Assembly: GCA_014377625.1 (NCBI GenBank)
Contig: JACMPG010000044.1
Location: forward strand, 1 to 34,876
DNA: 34,876 bases
DNA from: Spirosoma sp.
GTDB taxonomy: Bacteria; Bacteroidota; Bacteroidia; Cytophagales; Spirosomataceae
Reading direction: 5' to 3'
The notes beneath the pieces were generated by a model. The model worked only from the letters and a program-made list of their open reading frames with translations. It was not told where the DNA came from and searched no databases. Both the position numbers and the translations under genes were made by a program. Positions 32,668-34,876 of the stretch are shown here, one piece after another. Numbering within the stretch: the stretch's first letter is position 1; each line of letters opens with the position of its first letter.

Positions 32668-34200
32668 TTACCGCGTTACTTCGGAAGTCTGCTCCTCCAG
32701 CGTCAGTCCCAGTACTTCGCTCGTTTGGCGACGGAGCCGGTGGCCAAGTTCGGGATTATTGGCCAGCGTTTGGCCGTAACTCGGTATCATCTCTTTCAGT
32801 TTCTGCTGCCATTCGTCGGTGGCAACTTTATTGGCGAAGCAGGTTTTGAGCAGGGTCAGCATGATCGATACGGCGGTTGACGCACCGGGCGATGCACCGA
32901 GCAAGGCGGCAATACTGCCGTCGGTAGCACTCACCACTTCGGTGCCAAATTCAAGTACCCCGCCCTCATCTTCGTCTTTTTTGATGACCTGTACTCGCTG
33001 TCCGGCAATTTCCAGTTCCCAGTCTTCGAGTTTAGCATCCGGGTAATACTCACGCAGGGCTGACATCCGGTCGTTGGGCGATTGCAGCACCTGCTGAATC
33101 AGGTACTTGGTGAGCGAAATATTATGTAAACCGGCCATGAGCATAGGGGCCATGTTGCTCAGCTGAATCGACTTCGGCAAATCGAGGTACGAGCCGCTTT
33201 TCAGGAATTTAGTCGAAAAACCGGCGTAGGGACCAAAGAGTAACTCTTTCTTTCCGTCAATCATGCGTGTGTCCAGGTGGGGTACTGACATAGGGGGCGC
33301 GCCCACCGATGCCTTGCCGTACACTTTGGCCGCGTGCTGTTCAATAATGTTGCGGTTCAGGCATTTGAGCCACTGTCCGCTGACGGGAAAGCCCCCAAAC
33401 CCCCTGCTTTCGGGAATATCGGACTTTTCGAGGAGACGCAATGAACCGCCACCCGCGCCGATGAACACGAAATCGGTTTGCACCTCACTGGTGTGGCCAT
33501 CGTTCTTATTCTCCACTTTTACCTTCCAGCCACCCAGCGTTTTGGATCGCCATAGATCACGAACATCGTAACCGAAATGCATGGTAACACCATCCATTTT
33601 CTGTAACTGCGTAAACATGCAGCGGGTCAGTGCGCCAAAGTTTACGTCGGTGCCGATGTTCATTTTCGTTGCGGCCACGGGCTGGTCAGGGTCGCGGCCA
33701 CGCATTACGAGCGGTATCCAGTCGGCCAGTTGCGCCGGGTCTTCAGAGTAATGCATCCCGTGGAAAAGGTAATTCTGCTGGAGGGTATCGTAGCGTTTAC
33801 GCAGGAAATCGACGTTGTCATGCTCCCACACAAAGCTCATATGCGGAATGGAGCGGATGAAATTGGGTGTATCGCTCAGAAATCCTTGCTGTACCAGATA
33901 CGACCAGAACTGTTTGGACTGCTCGAACGATTCCGCAATTTTTACGGCCTTGCCAATGTCGATGGTACCGTCTTCGCGCTCTGGCGTGTAGTTGAGTTCG
34001 CAGAAGGCCGAGTGCCCCGTACCAGCGTTATTCCAGGCGTCGGAGCTTTCGGCGGCAGCGCGGTCGAGCCGTTCGTAGATGTCGATGGTAAGGTCAGGCT
34101 GGAGTTCTTTGAGCATCACGCCGAGGGTCGCGCTCATAATGCCCGCGCCGATCAGGATAACGTCGGGGCCTTTTTGGGTTGTATTTTTATGTTTTGCCAT
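32668..34200 (-). CDS. mqo: malate:quinone oxidoreductase
   Basis: 510 residues; membrane-associated FAD enzyme that oxidises malate to oxaloacetate and passes electrons to quinone. 'DVILIGAGIMSATLGVML' is the FAD-binding motif, 'SSDAWNNAGTGHSAFCELN' the family signature, and 'LLGASPGASTAVSIML' lies near the C-terminus. Full length. With fumC in the same window it covers two consecutive TCA steps, though the genes are 18 kb apart. Confidence 0.97.
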   Translation of the reverse strand: MAKHKNTTQKGPDVILIGAGIMSATLGVMLKELQPDLTIDIYERLDRAAAESSDAWNNAGTGHSAFCELNYTPEREDGTIDIGKAVKIAESFEQSKQFWSYLVQQGFLSDTPNFIRSIPHMSFVWEHDNVDFLRKRYDTLQQNYLFHGMHYSEDPAQLADWIPLVMRGRDPDQPVAATKMNIGTDVNFGALTRCMFTQLQKMDGVTMHFGYDVRDLWRSKTLGGWKVKVENKNDGHTSEVQTDFVFIGAGGGSLRLLEKSDIPESRGFGGFPVSGQWLKCLNRNIIEQHAAKVYGKASVGAPPMSVPHLDTRMIDGKKELLFGPYAGFSTKFLKSGSYLDLPKSIQLSNMAPMLMAGLHNISLTKYLIQQVLQSPNDRMSALREYYPDAKLEDWELEIAGQRVQVIKKDEDEGGVLEFGTEVVSATDGSIAALLGASPGASTAVSIMLTLLKTCFANKVATDEWQQKLKEMIPSYGQTLANNPELGHRLRRQTSEVLGLTLEEQTSEVTR

Positions 34201-34233
34201 GTTGAAAGGTGAGCGTATTGATTTTCCTTCCTA

Positions 34234-34264
34234 CAAAATAGGCAGGTCGGTCGTTCCGAAACAA
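34234..34264 (-). promoter_or_regulatory. candidate mqo promoter
   Basis: On the - strand TTG (34264-34262), 21 nt, TATTTTG (34240-34234), a -7 box one base shorter than the consensus, as in the zwf candidate. The leader would be about 27 nt. Confidence 0.4.
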
Positions 34265-34454
34265 GCTAATAACTACGCTACTGCAAAGCTGATAAACTTG
34301 ACTTCAAATTGATAATCTACCATATTTGTAAGTAAGAAACTCAACGTTGAATCGGTATGAGAACGAACCTGCGTGCGGGTGTAAAAGATGCGGTAATCAC
34401 GACGGTACATGAGCGACTCACAACGGTGACGTAATCGTATTTTGTCATTCCATA

Positions 34455-34542
34455 TTTTCTGTCATTCCGACGAAGGAGGAATCTCAACGTAGCCACACGC
34501 TACTCTACATAGAGATTCCTCCTTCGTCGGAATGACAGAAAA
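34455..34542. repeat. palindromic intergenic element with 31-bp perfect arms
   Basis: Arms 34455-34485 and 34512-34542 are perfect inverted copies containing CATTCCGACGAAGGAGGAAT, around a 26-nt spacer. A partial third copy (TTTGTCATTCC) stands just before at 34441-34451. I recognise this word as a dispersed intergenic repeat in Cytophagales genomes. The rest of 34201-34572 shows no gene beyond a possible 25-codon ORF at 34357-34434 that I do not support. Confidence 0.9.
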
Positions 34543-34572
34543 ATTAAATAATTAATGTAAGTTGCGTAGTAC

Positions 34573-34876
34573 TCAGAACTGTTTGTCAAGGATAAGCATG
34601 ATGATGAAACACAATATCTTGAGTAGAAAACCCTTTGCTGTTACGGCGTGAATCTTTCTGGGAAACTTGGCCGTCATATCCGCAAACGTGTTTTCAATCC
34701 GCTTCCGGTAGTACCGATTCTCCAGTTCTTCAGCTCACGTATTGCGAATCAGCGTGTTTTTCTTCGTAGCCGCTTTCAGAGTAACTCCTTCAAAATCAAG
34801 CAATAAAAGTTTTATTTCCTGATTTATGTAAGCGGCATCGCCGTAGAGGTCACTTCCGGTAGGTAAGCTGATATCC
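34573..34876 (-). pseudogene. IS982-family transposase, C-terminal remnant
   Basis: Read leftwards from the window edge to TGA at 34573-34575, the frame encodes 'LYGDAAYINQEI', 'YYRKRIENTFADMTAKFPR' and 'IHAVTAKGFLLKILCF', the end of an IS982 DDE transposase. An in-frame TGA at 34735-34737 (one change from CGA) interrupts it, so it is non-functional unless read through. The N-terminal part lies outside the window. No terminal inverted repeat was identified. Confidence 0.85.

Noticed and set aside
34357-34434. Possible 25-codon ORF upstream of the palindrome
   Set aside because: Too short, with no family and no well-formed promoter; chance cannot be excluded.
1-34876. CRISPR array, tRNA or rRNA genes
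   Set aside because: No regularly spaced repeats, cloverleaf-like sequences or rRNA signatures were seen.

Overview
The window looks like a chromosome segment of a Bacteroidota bacterium of the Cytophagales, close to Spirosoma, Fibrella or Rudanella. The evidence is the protein families present (CHAT/TPR protein, Mqo, type B L31, eukaryote-like class Ia NrdA, DUF6934, DUF1684), lipoprotein signals of the type seen in that phylum, the near absence of Shine-Dalgarno sequences, and promoters of the Bacteroidota type (TTG, about 20 nt, TAnnTTTG). The genus is inferred; no rRNA gene is present.

Region 1 (1-5187, + strand): the end of a TPR-like protein, a decayed lipoprotein gene, a decayed second copy of the TPR C-terminus, then a cytoplasmic subtilisin (S8) protease and a large TPR-CHAT (caspase-like) protein with a signal peptide and a C-terminal membrane anchor. 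Two proteases of different clans in one operon look like a regulated proteolytic module.

Region 2 (5153-10273, - strand): an ethylene-receptor-type histidine kinase, an overlapping single-domain response regulator, rpiB, a FUSC-family membrane protein and a DEDDh exonuclease. A 41-bp inverted repeat lies between rpiB and the FUSC gene.

Region 3 (10438-14703, + strand): housekeeping carbon metabolism. zwf, a small cupin and pgl form a tight oxidative pentose phosphate operon, followed by fumC and a terminator.

Region 4 (14704-17392): a markedly AT-rich island holding a DUF262 protein and a MAE_28990-type HEPN RNase in an overlapping operon. It is flanked by integron-like core sites and followed by a dead tyrosine recombinase whose tail resembles integron integrases. 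This is the best candidate for an unusual system in the window.

Region 5 (17393-21150): an amidase lipoprotein, a DUF433/DUF5615 toxin-antitoxin-like pair flanked by 41-bp direct repeats of a gamma-glutamyltransferase gene tail, a longer fragment of that tail, and an Mrr-type restriction endonuclease behind a promoter-hairpin arrangement.

Region 6 (21164-26776): M13 metallopeptidase, rpmE2 (L31) and nrdA with a long leader that contains a terminator-like hairpin. No nrdB is seen.

Region 7 (26820-30840): a cluster of small accessory genes, many toxin-antitoxin-like (DUF6934 pair, HicB-like, DUF4926 pair, antitoxin plus PIN toxin broken by a nonsense codon), then DUF1684 and a small membrane protein.

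Region 8 (30864-34876, - strand): intact gamma-glutamyltransferase, malate:quinone oxidoreductase, a 31-bp-arm palindrome of the dispersed intergenic type, and the C-terminal remnant of an IS982-family transposase running off the window.
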